Part shown: positions 54,422 to 64,000 of the stretch, piece after piece
Numbering within the stretch: position 1 is the stretch's first letter
Layout of the letters: every line of letters begins with the position of its first letter
Source of the DNA: Sequoia sempervirens
Taxonomy: Eukaryota; Streptophyta; Pinopsida; Cupressales; Cupressaceae
Assembly: GCA_007258455.2 (NCBI GenBank)
Contig: VDFB02344183.1
Span: 36,282-100,281 of the forward strand
Length of the DNA: 64,000 nt
Direction of reading: 5' to 3'
Translations under genes and position numbers: made by a program
The notes under the pieces: model-generated
Told to the model about the DNA's origin: nothing
Databases searched by the model: none
The model's input: only the letters and a program-made list of their open reading frames with translations

Positions 54422-55552
54422 GTGGCATTGATGAGTCACATCATTGATTTTGAGCCTACCAGTTTTGAGCAAGCATCCAACCAGCAAGTATGGAGAGATG
54501 CAATGACAGAAGAATATCAGTCTATCATCAAGAATGATGTATGGGATGTTGTTTTGAGACCTGAAGGGAAATCAGTTGTGTCTTCCGAGTGGCTCTACAA
54601 AATCAAGCATGCAGTTGATGGTAGCATTGAGAAGCAAAAGGCAAGATTTGTGGCAAGAGGATTCTCTCAGAAGGAGGGAATAGATTATGATGAGACATTT
54701 GCTCCTGTCGCTCGATACACTTCTATCAGGACAATTATTGCTATTGCATCCGCTAAAGGCTGGAAGTTACATCAAATGGACGTAAAGACTACATTTCTTA
54801 ATGGTGTGATTGAAGAAGAAGTGTACATTGAGCAGCCAAATGGTTTTGTGATTCATGGGAAGGAGTCTCATGTATGTAGATTGAAGAAGGCATTGTACGG
54901 CCTTAAGCAAGCACCTCGTGCATGGTATGAAAGGATTGATAGATATTTGATGAGCTTGGGATTCTCCAAGAATGATGCAGATTCCAATCTTTCCTTCAAG
55001 GTAGTTGATGGTGAGGCTTTGATATTGGTTCTTTATGTTGATGATTTATTTCTCACTGGAGCAGAGTATCTCATTGTCAAATGCAAGAAAGAGTTAGCCT
55101 CCGAGTTTGAGATGAAGGATCTTGGTCTTATGCATTACTTCCTGGGACTGGAAGTGTGGAAAAGACCTAATGAGATTATTCTAAGTCAAGGGAAATACAC
55201 TATCGATATCTTGAAGAGATTTGGGATGATGGAATGCAAGTCCATGTCTACACCTATGGAGACAAATTTGAAGAAGTTGAGTGACTCTGCAGCTGGTTCA
55301 GATTTGGTAGATCCCACCATGTACAGACAGTTGATTGGATCATTGATGTATCTAGTCAATACTAGACCAGACATTTGTTATGCGGTGAGCGCTCTCAACC
55401 AATTCATGTGTGAGCCAAGACAAATACATCTAGTCGCGGAAAAGTATATTCTAAGATACTTGCGTGGCACTATGGCATATGGCTTGAGATATACTTCTTG
55501 TGAAGATCTGAAGTTGAAGGTTATATTGATTCTGATTGGGCTGGGAGTGTAA
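54422..55552 (+). CDS. pol: C2 reverse transcriptase (open frame)
   Basis: A 376-codon frame. In order: WRDAMTEEYQSI (start of RT), [38 protein letters not shown], motif A HQMDVKTTFLNG with catalytic Asp, [20 protein letters not shown], the catalytic YVDDL (LVLYVDDLF, about residue 210), MKDLGLMHYFLGLEV, and the connection into RNase H (RPDICYAVSALNQFM). All RT catalytic aspartates are present. The frame breaks after EDLKLK through a one-base loss near 55519. The listed ATG is internal to the polyprotein. Homologous to C1 14593-15866. Confidence 0.92.
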   Translation: MALMSHIIDFEPTSFEQASNQQVWRDAMTEEYQSIIKNDVWDVVLRPEGKSVVSSEWLYKIKHAVDGSIEKQKARFVARGFSQKEGIDYDETFAPVARYTSIRTIIAIASAKGWKLHQMDVKTTFLNGVIEEEVYIEQPNGFVIHGKESHVCRLKKALYGLKQAPRAWYERIDRYLMSLGFSKNDADSNLSFKVVDGEALILVLYVDDLFLTGAEYLIVKCKKELASEFEMKDLGLMHYFLGLEVWKRPNEIILSQGKYTIDILKRFGMMECKSMSTPMETNLKKLSDSAAGSDLVDPTMYRQLIGSLMYLVNTRPDICYAVSALNQFMCEPRQIHLVAEKYILRYLRGTMAYGLRYTSCEDLKLKVILILIGLGV

Positions 55553-56014
55553 CTGATAGGAAGAGCACCTCTGGATGTTGCTTCAGTTTGGGGTCTGCCA
55601 TGATTTCTTCGTGTAGCAGGAAGCAAGACTTTTGTGGCACTAAGCACTACAAAGGCTGAATATATTGCAGCATGTGTGGCAGCTCAAGAAGCAGTGTGGC
55701 TTCAAAAGCTCCTTGCAGGATTGTTTGGGCAATCATTGGAGCCAACTGTGATTCATTGTGATAATCAAAGTTGTGTGAAGTTCTCAGTAAATCCAATGTT
55801 TCATGATAGGACAAAGCATGTGGAGATCAAGTATCATTACATCAGAGATATGGTGTTGAGGAAAGCAATTCAACTCAAATACATTTGCACTAATGATCAA
55901 ACAGCTGATATTCTCAGCAAGCCTCTTTCCAAAGTGAAGTTTGCACATTTTCGGGACAAGCTTGGAGTAGTGGAGAATGTCGCCCTTGCCAAGAGGGAGA
56001 TTCAGCATCAGTGA
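55553..56014 (+). pseudogene. pol: C2 RNase H, frameshifted at its start
   Basis: The first part, DSDWAG...DRKSTSGCC, is readable at 55525-55600 in a shifted frame. A compensating one-base gain near 55628 restores the original frame, which then reads VALSTTKAEYIAACVAAQEAVWL. The catalytic region IHCDNQSC follows, then the long C-terminal motif HVEIKYHYIRDMV...ADILSKPLSKVKFAHFRDKLGV, ending at 56014. The C-terminal motif matches copia RNase H ends generally. The stop is followed by the repeat and hairpin region (56091-56450). Confidence 0.88.
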
Positions 56015-56090
56015 GCTTTGCTATAATGCATATTTCTCTGAGATAGAGAAATATGAGGTGAAAGTCCTCGTCCATCTCTAAGACGGAGAT

Positions 56091-56450
56091 GTGTTTCTTT
56101 CCACACATGGGAGTAGCCATGGTGGACGTCATGTTGAGAGACTCCATGACAAAATCACATTGAGAGACTCTATGATGAACCCCTTGTACTTGTGTTTTTC
56201 CACACATGGGAGTAGCCATGGTGGATGTTATGTTGAGAGACTCCATGACGACATCACATTGAGAGACTCCATGATGGGCACCTGTGCACTTCTTTCTTTC
56301 CACACATGGGAGTAGCCATGGTGGACATCATGTTGAGTGACTCCATGACGATATCACGTTGAGAGACTCCATGATGAAATTTTTCATAAATGGGTGTAAC
56401 CATTGTGGATGTCATGTTGAGAGACTCCATGACATGGATATCTTGAAGAA
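56091..56450 (+). repeat. C2 3' untranslated repeats forming stem-loops, about 100-bp unit
   Basis: Four units have ccacacatgg-type words at 56101, 56200, 56300 and about 56383. Each unit holds two potential hairpins: CCAC-a-CATGG/CCATGGTGG with loop gagtag, and a hairpin with loop ttgagagactc. The second hairpin's stems vary: GTCATG/CATGAC (56128-56150), GTTATG/CATGAC (one G-U pair), TCATG/CATGA, and ATGTCATG/CATGACAT (last unit, 8 bp). C1 has GTCATG/CATGAC with loop tgtgtgactc (sense) at the equivalent place. Confidence 0.75.
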
Positions 56451-56904
56451 TACCTCCCTAGTTAAGAGGGAATGTTGATGTTATAGTGGTGGGAGATATC
56501 CTTCTCTCTAATTTAAAATAATAAATAATAGATAAATAAATACCAAGGCAAGTCGGACTTGCTATAAATAATAATAAGTCACATTGAGAGACTCTGTGAT
56601 GGACACCTGTGCACTTCTTTCTTTCCACACATGGGAGTAGCCATTGTGGACATCATGTTGAGTGACTCCATGATGATATCACGTTGAGAGACTCCGTGAT
56701 GAACTTTTTCATAAATGGGTGTAGCCATTGTGGATGTCATGTTGAGAGACTCCATGACATGGATATCTTAAAGAATACCTCCCTAGTTAAGAGGGAGTGT
56801 TGATGTTATAGTGGTGGGAGATATCCTTCTCTCCAATTTAAAATAATAAATAATAGATAAATAAATACCAAGGCAAGTCGGACTTGCTATAAATAATAAT
56901 TTTA
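56255..56904 (+). repeat. 325-bp tandem duplication across purine tract and LTR start of C2
   Basis: Bases 56255-56579 and 56580-56904 are near-identical direct repeats (cacattgagagact starts at 56255 and 56580; TGTTGATG LTR starts at 56473 and 56798). The first unit holds a purine tract and the first 107 bp of the LTR. The second holds the complete junction and leads into the full 3' LTR. Confidence 0.9.
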
Positions 56905-57340
56905 TTTTTTTATGAGGCCAACCCAAATGAAAAGTAGTCTTGTTTTGTAAATGCGGCCGACCCAAATGAACAGTCGCCTTGCTTTGTATATATACAAGGC
57001 GATGATCATTCATTTGATAAATCAATTCGCACTTCAAGAAGGAGTTCGCACATTTGCAGCAAATCATTATATTGCATCAAGCATATCGATATCAAGGAGA
57101 AATCATATTCAATTGTATATTTTCATCTAGGAGAGGTGTTATCTTTCATTATATCAGATCCGACTTGTGTTTGGCCCAAGTTGTAAGCAGATTTTTACTC
57201 TTTTCATTAAATAGATAAGAGAGATATTTTGGTTGGGTTTTTCTCCCTCAAGAAGGAGGGTTTTCCCAGGGTAATTTGCTGTGTTCTTTGTTCAGTGTGT
57301 TGTATTTCTGCTTATTTACATTTCTGGTCTAAAATTAACA
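56798..57340 (+). repeat. 3' LTR of C2
   Basis: 543 bp, matching 51303-51860 with small indels (for example a 13-bp loss near 57025). It is preceded by the purine tract ttaagagggag (56787-56797) and followed by ctaac. Confidence 0.92.
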
Positions 57341-57413
57341 CTAACAAGCCGAAATACACCCATACTTTTGAACAAACTAATCCAATGTTGTTTATATATT
57401 GGGATTGCAAACA

Positions 57414-57446
<33 letters not shown>

Positions 57447-58055
57447 GGAGAGATTTAATCATGAATGATTAACTGAGAAAAGTCACCCTTGTATGAAGTC
57501 TTGTAGGATGCCCCAAACTTTTAGACCAACCTCAATAGGTCTAGTTAATCCTGAATTATCCCGAGCTAATTTTGTATGTAAATTTTTTTGTTTTCAAGCC
57601 TTCGCAGGAATGGACATTTCGTCAAACAATTTGCCCAAACATTAGATTCAACTAGGTTTCAAATTGGTCCCAAGAAGATGATAAATGTTTTGTGCAATAG
57701 ATTCAAAACAAATCTTTCCCATGGTAATTGCAGAATATAAATATTGCAAATTGATAACATATAAAGGACTTATAATATTTTGTCAGGCCATTTTTGTGAA
57801 GCTGTTCTGAATGAGTTACTGACAGTTTTCCCAAGAATATAAAGTTTGTGTTCAGATTACCAAAACTGCTTCTATTCTTAATTTCATATTCATAGCAAAA
57901 TACAATTTGAATGATTTACAATATCTGAGAGTATCTTTTATATAACATTCCAGCAGTTATAATACTCTTAACTCAAAATGTAATTTTTAGCATACACTAC
58001 ATTAGCTGTAAATTAATATATATTTAAAATTCTGACCTTACAGCCAAGCACCTAC
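57341..58055. other. Spacer between C2 and the Ty3 element
   Basis: No gene seen. Contains the dinucleotide tract at 57410-57452 and AT-rich single-copy-looking sequence. Confidence 0.5.
57410..57452. repeat. Compound microsatellite (AC)10(AG)n
   Basis: About ten AC units (57411-57430) are followed by about eleven AG/GG units (57431-57452), with one interruption. Confidence 0.95.
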
Positions 58056-59555
58056 TGTAATGTCCCCTTTCTAGTCGCCACTAGGAAATTGATTATTTTA
58101 GCCTTTATTTATTCCCGGGGCTAAAATGGAGAAATAAAGGAATAAAATATTAGATTAATTATTTATAAAGTTATCTCAAAATTATAATATCATAAAGTGA
58201 CTTTATATTTAATTAATTTAATATTAAGTGACTAAATAAAATAATAAATCATAAAGTCACTTGAGTGAATAAAATAATATTTTATTCTAGAAACTTCTTG
58301 GAGACTTGGTGAGAATTCTTTATAAGGAGCTTTTGTCTTTGCATTTGGGCATCTTGGTTGTTGACATCTTTTCTACTACATTGGTGAGCTTGAATGCTTA
58401 ACAATTTGCCTGAGGGTTTGAAGACTCTAAGGTGCCAATTTTGGTTGTGAAATATCAACCCTAGTTGGAAATTGAGGGAGTTACTTCAGACTTCCTACTT
58501 GGATTTCATTGGCAGATTTGGGAAGGAAAAATAAGGTGACTTCATTTGGAGTTAGTTGCTTGCACAATTTGGATCATTAGCATATTTTATAACAGACTTT
58601 CTTGGAGGTCGGTGGTGGCATGAGTACTCATATTTATGGTTGTATTGACTTCTATGTGCATCGATTCCTTGTGGGCATGTGAGCTTTTCCTTTGGGAAGA
58701 CTATACCATCATTTTGGGAGTGGTTAGGCATTGGAAAGGAGTTGTATTTATTTATTTCTGAGGTCTGATCATTCACAGCAGGGGTGGCACCCTTGGAGGG
58801 ACTATTCATTGTTATTTCAATAAACAAGCATCATATCATTGTGGGCATTTGAGCAAAGGAGTCTTAAGAACCTGACAAACATTCCACGCATCATTTGGTG
58901 GGCCTAAATTGCTGCATTTATTTATTCCAAAGTCTGCATACCACGGACAGGGGCAGCCATCCTTGAGGAGGAGGATTTCATGTTTAGAAGGCACAATAAA
59001 TGCTGATAAAATTCTGAGGTTATCTTCACTCATCGTCTATGCTATTCCAGCCTTCAAAACCAGGTTCCATTTGCTATTTCTGATGTATATGTTTTTTAGT
59101 CTGAGTACAAGTTCAGTTGCAGCCTATAAGGCCATTGTAAAAACTCAATCATATTGCAAATTAAGTCATTACCTAGTGAATTATAATCAGCTTGTATTTT
59201 GGTATGCATCATGGTAATCAGAATTATAAGGCATGTTTGCAAATAAAGGCATATTGGAGGTTGCATACAAATTATATGACGAAATGTCATTTGGCTGTAG
59301 CTAATCATTTGCTTGAAGTTAAGTCATCCTATTGCATCCAAAAACACAAAATACATTGCATAGTATTTCTACTTTGTTGTTAGTTGTTTTAGCATCAATT
59401 CCAAAGCATTCTCACATCTTGGCATCAATCAAAACAAAACCAAAACAAACTGAAACTCCAAACAGCAGGTACAGACTTTGCATGACAAATGTTTGACGGC
59501 ATGTCCAAGGCTTCATAAGGTGAAAATTAAGTCAGATTTTGCCAAGGACATTACA
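58056..59555 (+). repeat. 5' LTR of the Ty3/gypsy element
   Basis: 1500 bp, TGTAATGTCCCC... to ...ccaaggacattaca, one base before the primer site. The U3-like start is AT-rich with 'taaagtga' words, as in the E2 LTRs. The 3' LTR is outside the window. Confidence 0.88.
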
Positions 59556-59556
59556 G

Positions 59557-59568
59557 TGGTATCAGAGC
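59557..59568 (+). other. Primer binding site of the Ty3/gypsy element
   Basis: tggtatcagagc, an initiator-Met tRNA complement, one base after the LTR. Confidence 0.92.
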
Positions 59569-59740
59569 CTTCAATCTTGCCAGCCTGGAAGGGTTCGTAA
59601 GTGACAGAGAAAAGAGATACACAACAAGAGAAGAAAAGAAAGGTTCAAAGCATTGGCAGCCACCACAAGTTCCGGAAGGAGATACAGTTTCAGATTTTAT
59701 AAGGAAGCATTGGGAAAGTGAAAAAGAATCAGCTAGCACA

Positions 59741-60853
59741 ATGGGTGAAGGAGGAAGTGGCAGCCCTAAGAAAGATGATCCAAGTGACGCACTCTTGAGG
59801 GAACATCTAGCAGAGCAAAGAAGAACAAATCAGCATTTAGAACAAATGATGAACATGTTGATAAAAAATTCAATCGCTAATAATAACAATACAAACAATG
59901 GCCATGGAGACAATTCAGCCAATAATAACAGGATTCCTAATAATCGCACTTCACAAAGTGGAACGAGACCTATGATGCCAGTTTTCCCAGCTAGAGAAGA
60001 ACAACTAGAAGTAAACAATGAACTCAGAATACTTGAACTTCAAGATCAACTCAAACAAGATTGGGTAGCGGCTGGTTTTCAACAAGATATGTCTCTAAAA
60101 GACTACATAGACTTAAGAATAAGACATAGACCAGGCAAAAGTAAAAGGGAGCAGCACAATGATCTCAGGAGGAAGGTGGGAAAATTGAGTTTGCCTTATT
60201 TTGATGGTTCAGGGAAGACAACAACAGGAGCTTGGGCGCAAAAAGCGGACACTTATTTTCAGCTTAATCCTATGCCTGAGGATGAAGCAATCAAATATGA
60301 TACCATACACTTAGATGGAATTGTGCATGAATGGTGGTATCGTGGATTGGTCACTATGGGTCATGATCAAATTACCTCTTATGCAAAATTCACTAAGCGC
60401 TTGATTGAGAGGTTTGATGTGAAAGATCCAGAACTCCATTTCAAGGAGTTAGCACAGCTTAAGCAGTGGGGATCATTTGACACATACATAGCTGATTTTC
60501 AGAGGTTAGTTGTTCTAGTGACTGATATTTCAGAGAGGAGATTGTTGGTCCTATTCATGGATGGTTTGACGAATCCATTGAGAGGTTAGGTTAAGGCTCT
60601 CGACCCTACTTCACTACAAGAGGCAATCAAGAAGGCTAGAGATATAAAGTCTAGCAATCAGGAAAACTAGTTCTCAAGCAATCAAAAGAACAAAAACCCT
60701 TCCCATAATTCATTTTCTAAGGATAAGGGAAAGAAGTCTTTCTCTAAGGACAGCCAGGGAAAGAACAAATCTTTTGAGGATTTCCGTAGGGAGTGTAGAG
60801 AGAAAGGCATTTGCTATCATTGTAAAGAAAAATGGAAAGTTGGACATCGTTGC
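59741..60853 (+). pseudogene. gag: Ty3/gypsy Gag
   Basis: The ATG at 59741 opens an N-terminal coiled coil and an Asn-rich linker (residues about 45-75). The capsid region follows with LPYFDGSGKTTTGAWAQKADTYF, EWWYRGLV and FTKRLIERFDVKDPELHFKELAQLKQWGSFDTYIADFQRL, which are Retrotrans_gag features. Frame 2 is kept throughout, with TAG stops at 60587 and 60668, each after a codon context where Gln is expected. A zinc knuckle follows, CYHCKEKWKVGHRC near 60811. The whole gag-pol lies in one frame, so no frameshift would be needed for Pol expression. Confidence 0.88.
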
Positions 60854-61417
60854 TTGGGGAAAGGGAAGGCTCATCTCATTGAGGTAGTATCAAATAGTGA
60901 GAGTGAGGAGGAGCATGGACATGAGGATGTGGACAGCAGTAGTTCAGATGAGGAGCAGCCTCAAGAGGATGGGGGAAAGAGTAGCATTGTTCCTATCATA
61001 TCAGGTACACCGAGATTTAACTCTTTTAGAGTTAGAGGATCCATTCAGGGACAGCGCATTGCAGTATTGATTGACAGTGTAGCCACCCACAATTTCATTG
61101 ATGCAACTCTAGTGGAAAAGCAAAAGTTGCCAGCTGAGGAGTTTGAGGGTTTTAATGTGATGGTGGCAAATGGTTATAATATGGCTTGTACTTGGAGAGT
61201 CCCGCAATTGCCTATCACATTGGGCAATTATATAGTTACTGATGATTTCTATGTGGTGGACTTAGGTGACACCAATGCTATCCTTGGTATTCAATGGCTG
61301 CACTCACTTGGGAAATACACTCAGAACTTCCAGACCATGGAACTTAAGTTTCGAACTGCAGATGGCAGGAGAGTGGTGCTCAGGGGTATGACGAGTGGAG
61401 CACCCAAGATGGTGTAA
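60854..61417 (+). pseudogene. pol: Ty3/gypsy protease
   Basis: Same frame as Gag. After an acidic linker (Ser/Glu-rich, residues 10-40) comes the retropepsin-like domain: ISGTPRFNSFRVRG, then the active site VLIDSVATHNFI (about 61065-61100), then MVANGYNMAC and NAILGIQWLHSLG. The usual DSG has become DSV, so the catalytic loop is damaged. A TAA at 61415-61417 interrupts the link to reverse transcriptase. The Asp itself is kept. It lies between the zinc knuckle and RT as in other Ty3 elements. Confidence 0.85.
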
Positions 61418-61426
61418 GAAAAACGC

Positions 61427-62971
61427 ATGGAGTGTATTTTCAAACATGGTGAGATAGTGTGGGCAGCTGAGTGCTTGATTACAAGCAAAGAGACTTCAGA
61501 TACAGAACAACCATATCACATTGATATTCAGGAATTGTTGGGAAAGCATGATAAGTTTTTTGGAGAGATACCACCAAGGAGGCCACCAAACAGAGGTTTT
61601 GAGCACACTATTGAGTTGGAGGAGGGGACCAAGCCAGTCATTACTAACCCCTATCGTCATCCTAAGAAGTTTAAGGATGAGATTGAAAAAGCAATCAAGG
61701 AATTGCTATAGATGGGACATATTAGACCAAGTTCTAGTCCCTTTGCTTCTTCAGTGGTGTTGGTGAAGAAAAAGGATGGGACAATGCGGATGTGTATTGA
61801 TTATAGAGCTCTCAATAAGAAAACCATCAAAAACAAATACCCTATACCCAAGATCGATGAGCTCTTGGATGAGTTACATGGTGCAGTCTATTTCTCCAAG
61901 ATAAATCTTCGTTCAGGGTACCACCAGATTAGGGTTCAAGAGCAGGATATTCATACGACCGCATTCAGATGTCACTATGGGCATTATGAGTTTTTGGTAA
62001 TTCCGTTTGGATTAACTAACGCACCTGCCACATTCCAGTCTTGTATGAACCATATCTTCAATAAGCAGTTGCATAAGTTTCTCCTAGTATTCTTTGATGA
62101 CTTGCTTATTTACAATAAAACTTGGGAGGATCATTTGAGTCAGTTGCATGAGATTTTGACTATCATGGGAGAGCAGTCATTATATGCTAAGGCCTCGAAA
62201 TGTGAATTCGGCCTTAGAGAGAGACTCTACTTGGGGCATGTGATCAACGCAAACGGAGTGCAGGTTCATTAGGAGAAGATACAGGCAATACTTGACAGGC
62301 CACCACCCAAGACACTCACAAAGTTGTGGGATTTCTTTGGATTGTCCAGTTACTACAGGCGGTTTGTGAGAGGATTTTCACAGTTGGGAGCACTTTTGAC
62401 AAATTTGACCAAGAAAGGTGCATTTAGTTGGTCTGAAGCACAGTGAGCTTTTGATAAGCTCAAGGAGGTGATGAGTAGTTGTCTAGTTTTGGCGCTTCCA
62501 GATTTCACACAGTCATTTGTCTTGGAGTGTGATGCCTCGGGTGAGGGTATAGGAGCAATGTTGATGCAGAACTGACACCCTATAGCTTTTGAGAGTCGTA
62601 AGTTGAGGGGTCTAGAGAGGCTATACTCCATCTATGATAAGGAGATGCTCACCATTATGAATGCCTTGGCGAAATTCAAGCAGTACCTAGTTGGAGAAAA
62701 GTTTGTGGTAAGGACCGGCCACAATAGCCTCAGATGCTTCTTGGAGCAGAGGGATTTGAATGAGAGACAGCAGAAGTGGGTTAGTAGAATTCAGGCATAT
62801 GATTTTGATATAGAGTATGTGAAGGGGAAGAAGAACATTGTTGCAAATGCCCTTTCCAGGAGGCCTTCAACTTGCTCACTTTCTGAGATTTCCACAGATT
62901 GGAAATCCCTCTTATTGGTGGAATACTCTAAGAATAAGTTTGCTTGTGAGGTGATGGATGGACTGGTTTAG
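61427..62971 (+). pseudogene. pol: Ty3/gypsy reverse transcriptase and RNase H
   Basis: Frame 2 continues with stops at 61709, 62270, 62444, 62573 and 62969. RT landmarks: [34 protein letters not shown], then motif [15 protein letters not shown], in which the catalytic Asp has become Asn, then [11 protein letters not shown], then the FFDDLLIY catalytic motif (intact) and YLGHVI. RNase [16 protein letters not shown] (Asp intact), DKEMLTIMNALAKFKQYL (Glu intact), then VVRTGHNSL, in which the Asp of TDH is Gly. It ends in the DALSRR-like VANALSRRP. At least two active-site residues are lost. Confidence 0.9.
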
Positions 62972-64000
62972 GATGACAAGTATCGAGTAGTTGATGATGT
63001 GATCTTCTATAAGGACAGGATTCACTTGGTGCCAAAATCCAAATTGAAGGAGAAAATACTACAGGCTTCACATGACACTCCTTTAGCGGGCCATCAGGGC
63101 TACTTCAACACATACAGGTAGGTGAGAGAGAGGTTCTCATGGAAGGGCCTCAAGGAGGATGTCTTGAGACATGTCAGGGAGTGTGAGACTTGTCAGCAGA
63201 ACAAGTCTGAGCTTTCACAGCCAGCAGGGTTATTGCAATCGTTGCCCATTCCTGAGGGGAAGTGGGAGAGTATATGCATGGACTTCATCACAGGTCTACC
63301 CAAGGTGCATGGAAGAGACTGCATCTATGTGGTGGTGGATCGGTTAACGAAGTATGCTCACTTCTTCACTATACCAACTGAGTACAGAGCTTCGCAAGTT
63401 ACTGACTTATTCTTTAGAGAGATATTCAGGCTGCATGGTTTACCAAGGTTCATTGTCAGTGACCAGGATAGCAGATTTTTTAGTGCATTTTGGCAAGAGC
63501 TATTCAGGTTGGCAGGTGTTGAACTAACACCTAGCATGAGTTACCATCCAAAGACAGATAGCCAGACAGAGATTGTGAATAATTGGTTGGAGGGTTACTT
63601 GTGCAACTACATTTCAAGGCAGCAGAGAACGTGGATTAAGTGGTTGCACTTGGGGGAGTATTGCTATAATACCACTTACCATATGTCTATTGGGATGTCA
63701 CCTTTCCAAGCTTTATATGGGTATGATGCACCATCATTTATGGATTTGGCTTTTGGAGAGAGTATAGCTCCTAAGGCCAAGGATTGGATACAGGAAAATC
63801 AAAACATCTTGAGGGCACTCAACGACAACTTGCAGACAGCGTAGAATCAGCAGAAGACCTATGCGAATAGACACAGGGTTGAGCGTAGCTTTGAGGTGGG
63901 GGACTTGGTCTACCTTCGTTTGCAACCCTATAGACAGTCTTCACTGAAGAAAAGTGGTGTAGAAAAGCTCGAGCCTCGATTCTATGGGCCATACAAGATA
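62972..64000 (+). pseudogene. pol: Ty3/gypsy integrase, running off the window
   Basis: Frame 2 with TAG stops at 63119 and 63842. The zinc-binding HHCC domain is at 63070-63200 (ASHDTPLAGHQGY ... CETCQQNK). The core follows with catalytic residues Asp in CMDFITGLP, Asp in IVSDQDSRFF, and Glu in KTDSQTEIVNNWLE. After this come YNTTYHMSIGMSPFQALYG and, at the edge, DLVYLRLQPYRQSS...EPRFYGPYKI, the GPY/F module of chromovirus-type integrases. A chromodomain, if present, would be beyond 64000. All three DDE residues look intact. Confidence 0.9.

Larger units (their letters stand above)
51303..57340 (+). mobile_element. C2: copia (Ty1) element, plus orientation
   Basis: 5' LTR, primer site, Gag, protease, integrase, reverse transcriptase, RNase H, purine tract and 3' LTR are all present in copia order. 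The flanks are ctgac (51298-51302) and ctaac (57341-57345), a duplication with one change. C2 is related to C1: shared LTR start TGTTGAT, purine tract and protein words. A tandem duplication of 325 bp at the 3' end adds a second, truncated LTR start. Confidence 0.93.

Noticed and set aside
57229..57472. ORFs ending in THTHTH/RERERE
   Set aside because: They translate a dinucleotide microsatellite and LTR sequence.
59741..63844. Recoding of TAG as an amino acid in the Ty3 element
   Set aside because: TAA and TGA stops also occur, and catalytic residues are lost in the same reading frame, so ordinary decay explains it better.

Overview
This window looks like an intergenic block of a large plant nuclear genome. 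It is AT-rich, has no intact ordinary gene, and is almost entirely layered LTR retrotransposons. The very long LTRs (about 1.5-2.5 kb), the number of solo LTRs and the nesting depth would suit a gymnosperm or another giant plant genome, but the species cannot be fixed from the sequence alone. I saw no rRNA, tRNA, CRISPR or bacterial-type genes.

Layout. (1) 1-4775: E1, a non-autonomous element with Ty3-type LTR, primer site and polypurine tract. It carries a copia-type Gag segment with two zinc knuckles, and its 5' LTR is split by a solo LTR (591-2776). (2) 4776-5154: start of another LTR. (3) 5155-about 7930: minus-strand copy 2 of an unrecognised repeat family, here called X. (4) 7931-10864: mostly unassigned sequence ending in a copia LTR/gag fragment. 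(5) 10865-26383: E3, a minus-strand LTR element, split by the complete element E2 (11333-23855, duplication gcatc). E2 is itself invaded by the copia element C1 (13337-18989, duplication aggag) and by a solo LTR (20844-22828, duplication attta). (6) 26384-44560: a minus-strand copia element, C3, split by the 14.7-kb element E4 (27774-42490). E4 carries a broken copy of part of the cohesion gene PDS5 and is invaded by X copy 1 (33226-40360). (7) 44650-49443: a decayed Ty3 gag and a solo LTR (47628-49443, duplication gatcc). (8) 51303-57340: copia element C2. (9) 58056-64000: 5' LTR and gag-pol of a Ty3/gypsy element that runs off the right edge.

How the parts relate. E1-E4 share a terminal design: LTR starting with or close to TGTAATGTCCCC, primer site tggtatca..., and a hairpin directly before the purine tract. 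They lack protease, reverse transcriptase and integrase, so they probably depended on an autonomous Ty3 element such as the one at 58056. Their interiors hold foreign coding matter: copia Gag in E1, PDS5 in E4 and unrecognised ORFs in E2. C1 and C2 are related copia elements. Both carry, between the pol stop and the purine tract, a set of hairpins whose stems differ while the loops stay alike.

Nearly all coding sequence is broken by stops and frameshifts, and most stops in the Ty3 element are what C-to-T change at CAG would give. The most interesting items are the hairpin arrays of C1 and C2, the two-copy X family with its unrecognised protein of about 1000 residues, and the PDS5 capture.
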